A DNA stretch of 64,000 bases from Mytilinidion resinicola (lineage: Eukaryota > Ascomycota > Dothideomycetes > Mytilinidiales > Mytilinidiaceae). The stretch spans positions 738,431 through 802,430 of the forward strand of contig NW_022985452.1 of NCBI RefSeq assembly GCF_010093595.1, read 5' to 3'. Made by a program: the position numbers and the translations under genes. This document shows, piece after piece, positions 10,040 through 20,773 of this stretch (its first letter is position 1; each line of letters begins with the position of its first letter). Under the pieces are notes generated by a model. The model did no database searches, was not told where the DNA came from, and was given only the letters and a program-made list of their open reading frames with translations.

Positions 10040-12881
10040 TCATCCGTTATGTATCTCGCAGCATCGCCTATGACCTTGATTAGAAATAGCGACCATATTA
10101 AAGTTTGTTAACTTTTGAGCCGTAGAACCAATAGAGCACTTGCCTTGTACATTAATAACAACCGTAACTTCCACCACCTCAGCATCCTCAAGATCTGACG
10201 TTGACGCCCTTCGAGGAAGATCGATCGGAGTTTCGTCGGCCACGGACGATAGTGGTGTGCCGGTACCAGAGCGCCCATCTTCAGTCCAGGTAGTGTCCAC
10301 TGAGGTGTTAGAAGGCGTAGAGCAGCCTGAAAAGACCGGGGATCGGTCCAATGACACAACTTCCATAATTTCCATCGTTTTGTTGATGAATAGGTACTCC
10401 CCAGAGTCATCTGGCTTATACCGATGTGGTTTTTTGGTGGCTAGTTGAATTTCTTCGCGTTGCGCTCGCAGTCTTTTGCGCGGTTTCGCTTTACTTGCCA
10501 TGTCAACGCCGTGAATGTCTTAAAGGTGGAATTCTTTCTCCAAAACGGAATCGAAGGACGTAGGACAGCCCGACACGAAGCGGGGGCACTCGATCAGTTC
10601 GGGCCTGTTACCTGTTTTCTGTAGTTCCCATTGCTCTAGTTTCTTTTTCTCTTCTTCCCTATAGTTTCTAATATATATCAACCATTTTGCTTTATGGAAC
10701 CACTAATAAAGCCGCTGATGAGGCTTCAATTTCTTGTCTGCCATACAGTCTGGGCAGTATCCACAAGTGGCGAGAACTCCATCGTAGATAAGTGGATCAA
10801 ACTGAACAGGGAGGCTGATCGGGTGGACAAGGCAATGCTCGCTCCATTCTTTATCGCCAAAAACCCACTAGTTGCAGAGAAAGCAAAGCTCAGCAAAACT
10901 ATGCTGCTTCTTATAGCAGTCATATATGTGCCTCCAGTCGTATTTGCGATCAATTTCTTTGAACTCATCCTCTGTGCAAGAACACTTTTCTGGTTCTAAA
11001 CCGGGCCTGAATTCAACTTCCGAAGTTTTCTTGAGCAGCGACATCATGTCTCGTAAGACTGAAATACCTAACTCACTCCGTAATGTGGTTTCCTCGAAAA
11101 GATTCGTCGCAAGACGATCGCGCTCCGGCATCATAAACCGGCATCGATCGAAGATAGTATGATGATACTCTGGCATATTGCTGTAGGGCTGGGTTTTCTG
11201 CCACCTTTTAAGAGTGTCGTCTTTTAAGTTGCGCTTCTTTTGCATCGCCTTCTCCAGCTCCTTCTTATCCCCCTTGTCCTCACTGAACACAATGTCTGCT
11301 TCAAGCTGACGATATTCCTGACTCGTTTGAAGCTTGTACATCTCCTTTGCGGGAAGCCGCTGGGAGAGACATGGATTGTACGGTATGCTTATTTCGAGGA
11401 ATGCTTCGCTCACTATGTCTCGCCTCTCTTTCCTAAGAAAAGTTGCTTGACCGTCTACACCGCTTTCACGTGGCCGGTAGTTGTTGGTGTATGTCCTTGG
11501 ATTCAAGTGCGCTGCAGCCCCCATTCTTTCAGACTCCGAGTAGTGTTTATCTGTATCTGTTAGTGGCTATAAGAATACCTTAGGGATACTTCCATCAAGT
11601 GCCTGCTTGAGTGAGAGCGTATGCTCTAAAGTCGTGCATTGTTGGAGGCGCCGGCATTCCAGCACGAATGCCACAGTTACGAATCCTCTCAGAAAATGCC
11701 CTTGCAGTTTCAATGCAGCCATCTTTTGTAGCGCTTATATAGAAGGGAACATCAAGCAAATCATGTCTCCACGGTATAAAACGAGCAGCAGAATTCTCTG
11801 GGGGTACAACAGCATACAGACCTTCTATTGTGTTGTGATTTAGGTTAAGGAATGCCTGAATATTAAGCAGGTTGGCCAAATGCTCAAGAAGAGGGTTAAA
11901 GCAGAGTAGGTCAGGTTTACGGCCTTCTGCTAAAGAGTTTTTGGGCCTATAAAGATATGTTAAACTAGATAATCTTCTAGAAGGTCTTAGACAATATTAC
12001 CTTCTACTATCGAGAGCATCTGTTATGTTCTTCGCATCTTTAGTATGTCGAATAGCAAGCTCCGGCTGCCGGTCTTCATTCCAAAAGCATATAAGCATTA
12101 CGTCCTAGTTGAATACAGAATTTAGTATATTGGCACAAAATACATCTCTAGTAGCTTACTTTGTACTTCAAGCCTCGACCAGTACCCGTCCGGGCGGTAG
12201 ATTCAACGTACTCGCCAATGCGCGAGATAGTAAAGATGTTCGATTTCAGCAAGGCCCAATCACTAACTCTTGTTCCAGGTTTGATGCCTTGATAGTGATC
12301 TCTCTGACAGGTCTGCATCCCATAGTCAAGGAGATGGCTTGCGTTGGCATATCTACGTGGTCGCTTTTCCTTAGCAAGAGGGATTTTGATCATCAGAACG
12401 TTGTAGATATACTAACATATAGGGTAAGTATAGAATAAATTTTTCAATCAGGCACCCTTACGTTTGTAATGCTTTCAACCAGATCGCTGGCGATCTCACC
12501 ATACCCTCGCCTCCATGCTGCCGTAAAAATATTCCAATAATTTCGGACAGTCTCTACGCATGCATCTAGTCCGTAAATGCCATTTATCCCCTTGGCTTGG
12601 AGATAGATAAAGTGTTGCAAGGAAGCCTCATCGTGTATAGAAGCACCAGGCCTCTCGTTCTCGACAAAACTATTCCAATAGTTTAGATACAAGCGGACTA
12701 TCATTTCTTTTCATATAATGAATACTTACAGAAACCAGTCGTCCAACGTCTTCTAATGATTTTCCTCGGTTTTCGGTTGAAGACTCGAGGGGTGCCGTTC
12801 TCCATTGACACAAGAAGGAATACCTGGGTCACGACCATTCTCCTCTGCTCTCTGCAGAAAGGTTTTTCGAGGCCTCGGCAT
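10040..12881 (-). pseudogene. DUF3435/FluG-type tyrosine recombinase relic
   Basis: Exons 12881-12462, 12411-12160, 12104-12001, 11946-11603 and 11550-about 10040 join in phase. The protein starts MPRPRKTFLQR. Landmarks in order: YLNYWNSF, a core-binding helix VRNYWNIFTAAWRR, catalytic Arg in FTISRIGEY, box II MHDFRAYALTQA, HxxR-type H in GAAAHLNPRTY and the nucleophile in TYTNNY. A long C-terminal extension (LRKERRDIVSEAFLEISIPY; FDRCRFMMPERDRLATNLF) follows, then C2H2-like Cys/His pairs. Stops interrupt it at 12753, 10868, 10703 and 10520, at least the last three where Gln or Lys is expected. A TAA/TGA pair near 12720 could instead be spliced out. The fourth intron (11602-11551) is GC-AG. 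The 3' end is uncertain. Family members mobilise Crypton-like or Starship elements. Confidence 0.75.
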
Positions 12882-13793
12882 TTTCAATCGATTGTAGTTC
12901 CATAGAGGGGAATCTGCTTGAAAAAGACGAAGGGCTAGTGTAAGAAAGCAGAAGCCTGATTATATTTTGGATACCAGCGAGGAGGCTGCTGAGCACGTCT
13001 TTGAATGGCGCCCATATTTGGCCCAATTTATGGGTAGCCTCGTTTTGGGCACCCGCATGTTGGCAGGCAGACTTCCCCTGGTGATGTAGCGCGTAAAGTT
13101 GACAAAAATTCGTCGGCACAATGACTGTCCGGTGTATGCGCAAAGGACAAGGCTAAACCGAGTTGAGCTGCAGAGGTGAGGTGAGCGTGAGCACCCTGAG
13201 CAAGCGGCGGTGCAAAGCTGAGCAGGAGAGCCGAAGTTGAGCCGGACGTTATTTTCGTAATGAAATAGGATTACGGCGCTAACTTAGGGAGGAACTTGGA
13301 GGCGGTCAGTTTCGACCGTACACTCGCGAGGCCATCTATGGTAGCTGCAGGCAGCTCTATGTAGATCGGAATTGAAAGGTCGGAGACGTTTATGCGAAGT
13401 TCAAGCGCCGCAAGCAGTGGCAGAGGAGGGTACTTAAATCTATGGCGAGGCAAAGTAGTCTAGGTAGGTCCTGACATTACAAATCGGCCTTGTGGAAACG
13501 GAGATAGAGACAGGACGCGGAATCGTACTCCGCCTCATATTCAAAATATCAGCGGCATGCCGGCTCGACCTTCCCATAGGAGCCTCTCGTCAGGGCCGTT
13601 CACCCCACATTAACATCATTCAAGCGAATGACGGCATGATTTACTTAGGCTAGAAACGACGCGGAGAATATGCCCCGCTATACGCGAAACTTTACCCCTC
13701 CACATCCACTGTCAACATGTATAGAAGCTTCAGTCATCTCCCATACTCAAATTAGAATTTCGGATAAAACTTTTCAAGGCCACTCACATCGCA
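12882..13793. other. Intergenic interval upstream of the recombinase relic
   Basis: No supported gene. If the recombinase belonged to a Starship, the element's 5' edge would fall here. I could not identify a target-site duplication or terminal repeat by eye. Confidence 0.4.
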
Positions 13794-15240
13794 ATGGCAA
13801 CAGACCAGCTTGGTGTAGCTCTAATCGGTAGCGGTGCGTCCTTTTCTATCTTGTCATGCGGAATGAGCCTTTTTGCGGCCACTTTTGGTCTTTTGATGCA
13901 GTTCAAAATTTCTCTGCCCGTTCATTTACTAGACGGTGCTCTCTGCGTAATGGCACTAGTTGATTGAGTAGTCTTGAACTTTTCGCCTTGTTCTTCTGAA
14001 AGAGTAGTGAAAAACTCTGGGCAGTAGCAAAGAACTGCAGAGATTTGTTCGTCTTCCAGGACTGAACCTTGACCACTCTATCGCGCTATTCAATGTTAAA
14101 GTCATTTTCTGATACTGTCCCTCTTCTCTAGGACTCTTCGCGCAGGAAGAACACCTCCCCGCCCTCCTCAGCAACCCATCCCTCAAACTCGTCGCCATAT
14201 ACTCGCGCAGCCTCGCCTCGGCCAAATCCCTCTCAAAAGACTTGAAAGATGTAGATCTGTACAGTGAAGACAGCGGGGAAGGGAAGGGATACGCAGATCT
14301 CCTGAAACGAGCCGACCTGAAGGGCGTCATCGTCTGGTAAGACCACTATGCTTTATAGATACGTCTATCATCTAACAGCAACCCCCAGTCTCCCAATCCC
14401 CAACCAGCCTGCATTCATCAAACAAGCCCTCTCCGCCGGCAAGCACGTCCTCTCCGAGAAGCCCGTGGCCCCGACCCTCGCCGCCGGCAAAGAGCTCATC
14501 GACTGGTACCGCTCCTCCATCCCCGCGAGCACCATCTGGGCCGTAGCCGAGAACTTCCGCTACTTGGATACGTTCCGCTACGGCGCGGAGCAGATTTCGC
14601 AGCTGGGCCGCGTCCTCGGCCTGCGCGTCCGCCTGGGGCAGATGGTGAAGCCGGGCGGCAAATGGTACGAGACTGCTTGGCGCAAGACACCGGACTACCA
14701 AGGCGGCTTCCTTCTGGACGGCGGCGTCCACTACATTGCGGGGACGCGGGTGCTGCTAGGGACCGCGAACGCGATTGTGCGGACGAGCGCGCACAGCCAG
14801 CAGCTACAAGAGCACCTGCCCCCGGTGGATACGGTGGATGCTACTGTGAAGCTGGCTAGCGGGGCGACGGGGACTGTGTCGATAAGTTTCGGGACGACGT
14901 TCAAGAGCAACGAATACTCGGTCGCGTGTGAGAACGGGATTGTGTCAGTGTTGCGGGGAAAAGTTGTTGTGACGAAGGATGAGGCGGATGAGGTGAAGGA
15001 GTTTCCGGATGAAGGCTCGGGAGTCGCGCCTGAATCGAAGGCTTGGGGTGAAAGTTTGGTTTCTGGGAAGCCGGACACTAGGCAGATACCCGAGGAGGCG
15101 TTGGCAGATTTGGAACTTGTTAGTTGTCTCGCGGCTTTGGTTTTTCGGTTCACGGTTGGGCTAACACGCAATAGCTGGAGGCTTTCCTTAGGAGTGGGGA
15201 ACAGAACGGGGCGCCGATTGAGCTTAAGTACTCTGTCTGA
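13794..15240 (+). CDS. GFO/IDH/MocA-family NAD(P)-dependent oxidoreductase
   Basis: Exons 13794-13833, 14132-14336, 14389-15118 and 15175-15240 join in frame to 346 aa. The start MATDQLGVALIGSG|LFAQEEHLPAL reconstitutes the Rossmann GxGxxA/G turn across intron 1. GKHVLSEKPVA is the family's conserved EKP loop, and the second domain has GGFLLDGGVHYI. The last exon ends ...IELKYSV. The enzyme would act on a sugar-like or other polyol substrate using NAD(P); the substrate is not predictable. Intron 1 is 298 nt, long for this genome; introns 2 and 3 are 52 and 56 nt with CTAAC branch sites. The third-exon base composition is strongly GC-rich, unlike the block to its left. Confidence 0.85.
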
Positions 15241-15867
15241 GGTCGATGCGAGGTTCCATGCCGTATATGATGTGGGAGTAGATACGAAAGTGTGGGTGGG
15301 GAAACTTTCAGAAAGAGGGCGACGTTTGTCACGTGATTCACAAATTATCAAGATTCGAGCTAGCGTCCGTCCCCTGGGTGGCGCAACACCCACCGTGCCC
15401 CAACATATGAGGGGTACATTGACTTCAAACAACTCAAGCTCTTTGCACACATCGATATATCCCATAATTCTATATAAGTTGTGTGCTATAGCCATCCTAT
15501 AGCCCTTGGAACCTCTCCCACGGAAAAATTACGTTCGCATCGTCGCCTTCGCGCCTGATTTGCGGAGAGCCTTCTTTTATAGCGTAACCGAATTCCGTTG
15601 CCACAGCACTACTACCGAACTCCTATTGCTCCTAATGCTTATAAAAGGGCCTTATCCAAGCCTTAGAACCTCGCTACCGTACTGGGAAGTTGTTATTAGC
15701 CTTATGGCTGCTGTCGCACGCAAATTTATGTAAGGTCGCTACCCTGGTCGGTATTTCTAATTAAAGCACTTACCGATTCTGGCTAGTATAAAACGACTCC
15801 GCCTGTCTTACATAATTTACTTATGTTATCTAGTAAGCCAAGCTTGTGGCTGAGTATAGCTGATCGG
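15241..15867. other. Intergenic interval
   Basis: No supported gene. GGTCGCTACC at about 15733 recurs inverted near 19955, outside the main arms of the inverted repeat that encloses the NLR gene, so the repeat may once have extended further. Confidence 0.4.
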
Positions 15868-16026
15868 GCCTTGGTACCCACCTTATATTAAGCATTATTA
15901 GCCCAAGCACGTGATTTGCCACGGTACAAGAAGGTACTTGTCTACCACAGCTTAAACTAATAAGAATGTGGCCGGAGCGAGTCGGCCTGTCCTCCGTGCT
16001 AGCGTGATCGATGCGTCCGTCTGTAC
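15868..16026 (+). repeat. Left arm of inverted repeat around the NLR gene
   Basis: It starts GCCTTGGTACCCACCTTAT, contains CACGTGATTTGCCACGGTAC with AAGAAGGTA directly after, and ends with GGCCGGAGCGAGTCGGCC, GTCCTCCGTGCTAG and GCGTCCGTCTGTAC. The reverse complement of 19741-19918 has the same blocks in the same order with small gaps and substitutions. Confidence 0.75.
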
Positions 16027-16217
16027 TAATATTTAAGTGGCAAACCTTTCAACATGCGGTTATATAATTAGCTATCTTGTCTCCTAATTAGAGAATGCTC
16101 CGCGGTAGCGAATTAGGAGGGTATATATTCACCTCGATCCCCGGGCCCCTCTATGAAATAGAGATATAAAAGAAATAAAGGTAATAAATCATCTCGACAC
16201 AAACGCTCTAGCCTATG

Positions 16218-19200
16218 TTAGGCTGACATGTCGAATACCCAGACTCTTCCAGTCCCAACACCAATTCCAATTCTCTTCAACACTGCTGCTGAACATGATG
16301 GCCGATACTCCGACGGTAGCCATACTAGCTTCTTAGAATCACATGTTATCCATGTCCTATCTGAACTTAACGCCAGGCCTACGTATTCTGGAGTCTGAGG
16401 ATGTGTCGCAATTGGTGTAGGAACTAATCCAGTTGCACTAATACTGATAGTCCCACTTGCAGTGTAAAGATACGAACCGGTGGCGTCAAACGATATGTTC
16501 TCGAGCACCCTGCTGACCTCGAGCGTTGATAGGCAGGCGCCACTGCTTGCATCCCAGATCTTGACGGTACCGTCGTACGACGCCGACGCCAGCCGGGTCG
16601 AGTCGTGAGAGATGGCCACTGACGTGACAGGGTCGCTATGGCCCTCGAGCGTTGACAGGCAGGCGCCGCTGCTTGCATCCCAGATCTTGACGGTACGGTC
16701 GTCCGACGCTGACGCCAGCCGGATCGAGTCGTGAGAGAAGGCCACTGACGAGACAAAGCTGCTATGGCCCTCGAGCGTCTGCAGGCACGCGCTCCATTCA
16801 TCTCCTATAGACGGCTTTATCTTGATCTGACTTAGCTCTTCCATCTTAAAAAGACTTCTTATCTGGCTGCGAGCTGGACTAAACAAGAGTGCGGACGCAT
16901 ATGCCTGTAGAGGACTGTTTTCTATTGCCCGCTTGTGATACATGATAAACCGACGTGCGTCTTGGACTAGTTTGACTAGGTTGGATGTATTTGCTCCTCC
17001 CTAGGTTGTGTTAGCGTTCAGTATACATAGCGCTTTTAATCTAAAAATTACCTCGATTAAGGCCTCTAGTTTCGCCATAGAAACTAACCCCTCTGACATG
17101 CTCTTGCAAAGGCTAAGAGCCTCAAGCCAGTACAGGTACTTCTGTCTTACGAAGCTGTCGACAGTGCCTCTATCATGCAGTGCGACCCGGTAATTGTTAG
17201 AAAATCTAGGATTCCACTCACAGAGATGATCAATCCAGTAAATACACGAATAGCGTAACGCTGCTAACGGGTCTGGGTCTGGCTCCTTAACCTGCTCAGC
17301 AGGATACCCCAACGCACCGAGGCTGTAAATGTCTCGTTGTAGTATCCTAGACATATTCTGGAGCGATCTTGAGAAAATTGTGTGGTGGAAGTCTTCCCTG
17401 CTAGGTGGAAAGATGTTGTCTAAAACCTTTTCGAGTAAGAAGTCCTTTGCTGATTGATGTACAAAATAGACAATTCTGTCTCGAACCGTGAGAAACGAGC
17501 CGCAAAGGCTAATGATCTCCTGCAACTCAAGATCATCGACCGCGTCAAGCAGCTCAATAAGAGATGCCAGCTCTTGCAACATAACAGGTCGGTAAACAGT
17601 TGCGATCAAGGCCAGGATCTGCTTGCAGAGATCTGCGTCGTCTGAATTGCATATTTGGTCCAGCATTCGCCTATACAGAGAGTCCAGCCCAGGTGGAAAC
17701 GCTCTCAGCTTCGCGAGCACCTTCCGTCGTGGTATTTTCTTAAGATCTTGACACACTAAAGCTACCCAGAGGAAGGTGCCATCTGCGTTTGATAATAGGT
17801 GGTGCTGCACTAAGTCTCTTGTTTCACTATCGTACTTCTTTTCTTGCACTAGTTGAAGCACCTTCTGCTGGACAAACGCGCCAACAGCAGTAGAAACAGA
17901 CTCTGCGTTCAGCTCAAGGCTCAGCCTTACCCCGTGTCCCGCTCTTGCGAGCTGTGCCTCAATGTCTGGCCAGTTGCGGCTAGAGACGATCCACTTGATG
18001 CGAGGGGATGCAGAAGACTGCTGGGCGATAAAGTCTAGCAGCCTCGGCAGGTCCACTACACACTCGTCCAGCACATCGATAATTAAATACGTTCTGCTTA
18101 AACTTGAGTCCTGCAGGATATTCTCAAATATCTCGCGCAAGGCAATCCATGCGTTTGCGTCCTCAAACAGGGGTTTGCCTGCGTGGTCGTACTTCTTCCG
18201 AATGTGTGACACAAGCGAAGGCCGCTGCCTGACAAGCAAGTACAGGAGACCTCGCAGCACGGCTGTAGCACTATTGATTCGTACATCCGTGGCTTGGCAG
18301 AAGAAGTATGCCAACAGATCTTGGTGAGCAATAGAGTTGTTTAGCTCATTGATAATACCGCAGAGCAGCACGGTTTTGCCTTTGCCAGGATCCCCTTTAA
18401 TCCAGAGCAGTTGGTTCTGCTGGCTTTCGTGCCATTGTTGAAAGTCGGGGTTCTGAAGAATCCAGTAGTAAGAATCCTCTAGCAAACCACCCTTTGTGTC
18501 TTCAATGCGCTTCTTGTCATCGCAAGGATCAGTGAGGCGCAAGTCTTGGATACATTTCTCCAGCTTTGCAATCTCGTCCGTGAGCCGTTTAAATGCCGTG
18601 GCTGTCCCTTCGCCATAAATGGGCACTATGTAGACGTCGAAAATGCCCAGCAATGAGTACGCTTTATCTTCGCCGAATTTGGTATGGCGGTGTTGAATCC
18701 ACGAAAATCGCTCGTTGACGCTAAAATGAGATAAAGGGGCTCCTTGGAGCGCTAATTCTGGAACATTTGTTATGTCGCGAATCTGTTGCATTAGAGAACG
18801 CTTATCACCAAGTCGCTTGCCTTCCCGGGAGAAGAACTCGACCGAACAAGGTGCAAGAAGTTCTTGAAGCGTCCAACCACGCGTAAACCAGTTGCTTCTC
18901 CAGAAATTCAATTCCCATGGCTGCGGATCAGACTCATCGTTGGTGCCAAAAGGAGGGTTAGAGACATCCGAAAGATAGGCGTAGCATCGAGACGAGTTGC
19001 GGTACCAGCGAAACATGGAGTTGATAGCTCGTGAGAGCTCAGCGGTATTCGTCTTGTCAATACAACAGGTGTCTATCCAAAACCATTCCAGGCCATCTTG
19101 TGCAGTTTGTTCTCCACAGAACCAGATCTTCTTATAGCCAGGCTTGTCCCTGCCAGCGCCATTTGTGAGATCTTCGAAGGTGACCTCTTCAGTATCTGCT

Positions 19201-19295
19201 CCCCACGTATGCGAAAGTATAGCATGAGGAATAGCCTCGTTGCTGAACTGAGTAAGACTGAAATCGCCATTATCGCAGCGTCGTAAAAGACGCAT
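16218..19295 (-). CDS. HET-NACHT-WD40 NLR (HNWD-type)
   Basis: Exons 19295-17052 and 17000-16218 join over a 51-nt intron (GTAATT..CTAAC..CCTAG) to about 1008 aa. The intron contains an in-frame TAG, so unspliced reading looks like two genes. Domains: HET domain at residues 1-about 240 (AILSHTWGAD, WFWIDTCCIDK, WFTRGWTLQELLAP); NACHT at about 290-460 with P-loop GDPGKGKTVLL and Walker B YLIIDVLDEC; a winged-helix/ARM region; a linker ending DARRFIMYHKRAIENSPLQ; then two 42-aa WD40 repeats (VKIWDASSGACL) and a degenerate tail. HNWD proteins trigger cell death in heterokaryon incompatibility; WD repeats sense the partner. Two repeats are fewer than a full propeller needs. An inverted repeat encloses the gene. 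Confidence 0.9.
16518..16769 (-). repeat. Two tandem 126-bp WD40-coding repeats
   Basis: Two head-to-tail units encode near-identical 42-aa WD40 repeats differing at a handful of codons. This is the high-identity pattern known from fast-evolving NWD incompatibility genes. Confidence 0.8.
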
Positions 19296-19630
19296 TGTTT
19301 CGCATAGAGCTTGACAGACAAGCGGTAGGAATGGATCTCAGTCGGGTGCAAACGCGGCAGCCTAGCCGAAGAGACGAGACGGCGGCTGGCTCTTCTGCTG
19401 GGCATAGCACCCCTAGGCTATTGAAGTCAGCAAGAAAACGAAGAGATAGAACGCGGATTTATACCACAGAATCGCATCTGATTGCGAGGCCGCGCAAGAG
19501 TGCTGTGAGCAACTTCTGTTCTGCTTTGCCGCGTTTTTGGGTTGGTAAAAGAGGGAGGGGAACAGCTCAGCTGCAGGCGGGGTGGGGGCTGATCATCGGC
19601 GTGGCGCACTCCTGGACGAATGTGCTCATA

Positions 19631-19746
19631 TACAGTATCCCCCCCTGTACGGGCTGCGCAGGTTAGTGCTGGACAAGGGTTTTTACAGTGTAATTGACCC
19701 TTGCCCAGCACTAACCTGCGCAGCCCGTACAGGGGGGGATACTGTA
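19631..19746. mobile_element. 116-bp palindromic MITE-like element
   Basis: Two 50-bp arms (19631-19680 and 19697-19746) are inverted copies with one mismatch, around a 16-bp loop. Each outer end is TACAGTATCC, so the element could be a TA-flanked foldback or two fused Tc1/mariner-type termini. Confidence 0.75.
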
Positions 19747-19918
19747 CATATTTCGGGGCGGACGAACGCCTTGGTGATACTAGCAGGGAGGACGGCCGAC
19801 CCGCTCCGGCCATGACCTTGTCAGCTCAAGCGGTGGTACCTTCTTGTACCGTGGCAAATCACGTGCCTGGGCTAAATAGTGCCTGATCGGATATGTACAT
19901 AAGGTGGGGTGCCAAGGC
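19741..19918 (-). repeat. Right arm of inverted repeat around the NLR gene
   Basis: Reverse-complement partner of 15868-16026. Shared blocks include CACGTGATTTGCCACGGTAC and GGCCGGAGCGGGTCGGCC. Its inner end overlaps the outer end of the 116-bp palindrome. Confidence 0.75.
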
Positions 19919-20773
19919 TTCCACTTACGGGTGGGTAAATTTTGTAGATAGGTAGCGACCAGGTGGCAACAAGGAACGGCTGCCAAAAATAGTCAGCACG
20001 TGACCATTCATGGATGTTTCTAGAAGACCGCCGCATTTTAATCATAGCGTAAAATACAGTACATCTAATACCTCCCTACGTAAGCGCGCTAAAACCCTCA
20101 TGCCAAGACACACTCCGGACCCCTTCACACGGATAAATCCGGAAAGTATGTTTCTAAGAGCCTTTTTGCCTCAAAGCTTAGAAGCATCTTCTTTCATCCT
20201 GGAACCATCAGTTCAATACTCCGAAATATGAAATTTGGGAGATAGTCATGGTGCAGCAGGGGTGTAAAGCTAATGCCGTTCCAGATGCTCTGAAAGGAAC
20301 AATCGACAGTATGATCAAGAACGTCGTAATTTTTTAGCTGCACACTAGTTTCCTAGGGAGGAATGTCTGAAGAATAATAGTAGGCTAACGATAACTTGAT
20401 TGGATCACGAGGGAGAGAGTAAGATGCCGAAGCAATAAATTTGTTGCGGCACCGGGGGTGTTGCGCCAGAAAGGGGGAGACGTTAGAAGTCATAATCAAG
20501 AACAAGCACCACAAACGACGAGTGCGTAGAATCTCATCTATTACGTTACCGTAGACAACAGCGAAGACGCTATTCCAACACGCAAAAGCTCAACCTCGCT
20601 TCAGCAGTACAGCCATTGCACCCATCAGGTCCATCTATCAAAACCACCATCCCGCAAGCCACCAGAGCACTCTCTCCCACCTACCCACCCATCTCAAACA
20701 AAAAATCAAGATCCAAATCCCCCGTGTCACCAAGCACCCTCCGTATCTCCTGCAGGCAACAATGCCACGCAAA
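19919..20773. other. Intergenic interval
   Basis: No supported gene. Its right part is probably the 3' UTR of the RING gene on the minus strand. Confidence 0.4.

Noticed and set aside
15506..15733. 75-codon frame downstream of the oxidoreductase
   Set aside because: No ATG context or motif; the sequence is part of a repeat-bearing interval.
17001..17003. In-frame TAG read as a nonsense mutation in the NLR gene
   Set aside because: It is the acceptor end of a well-formed 51-nt intron; the linker sequence is restored on splicing.
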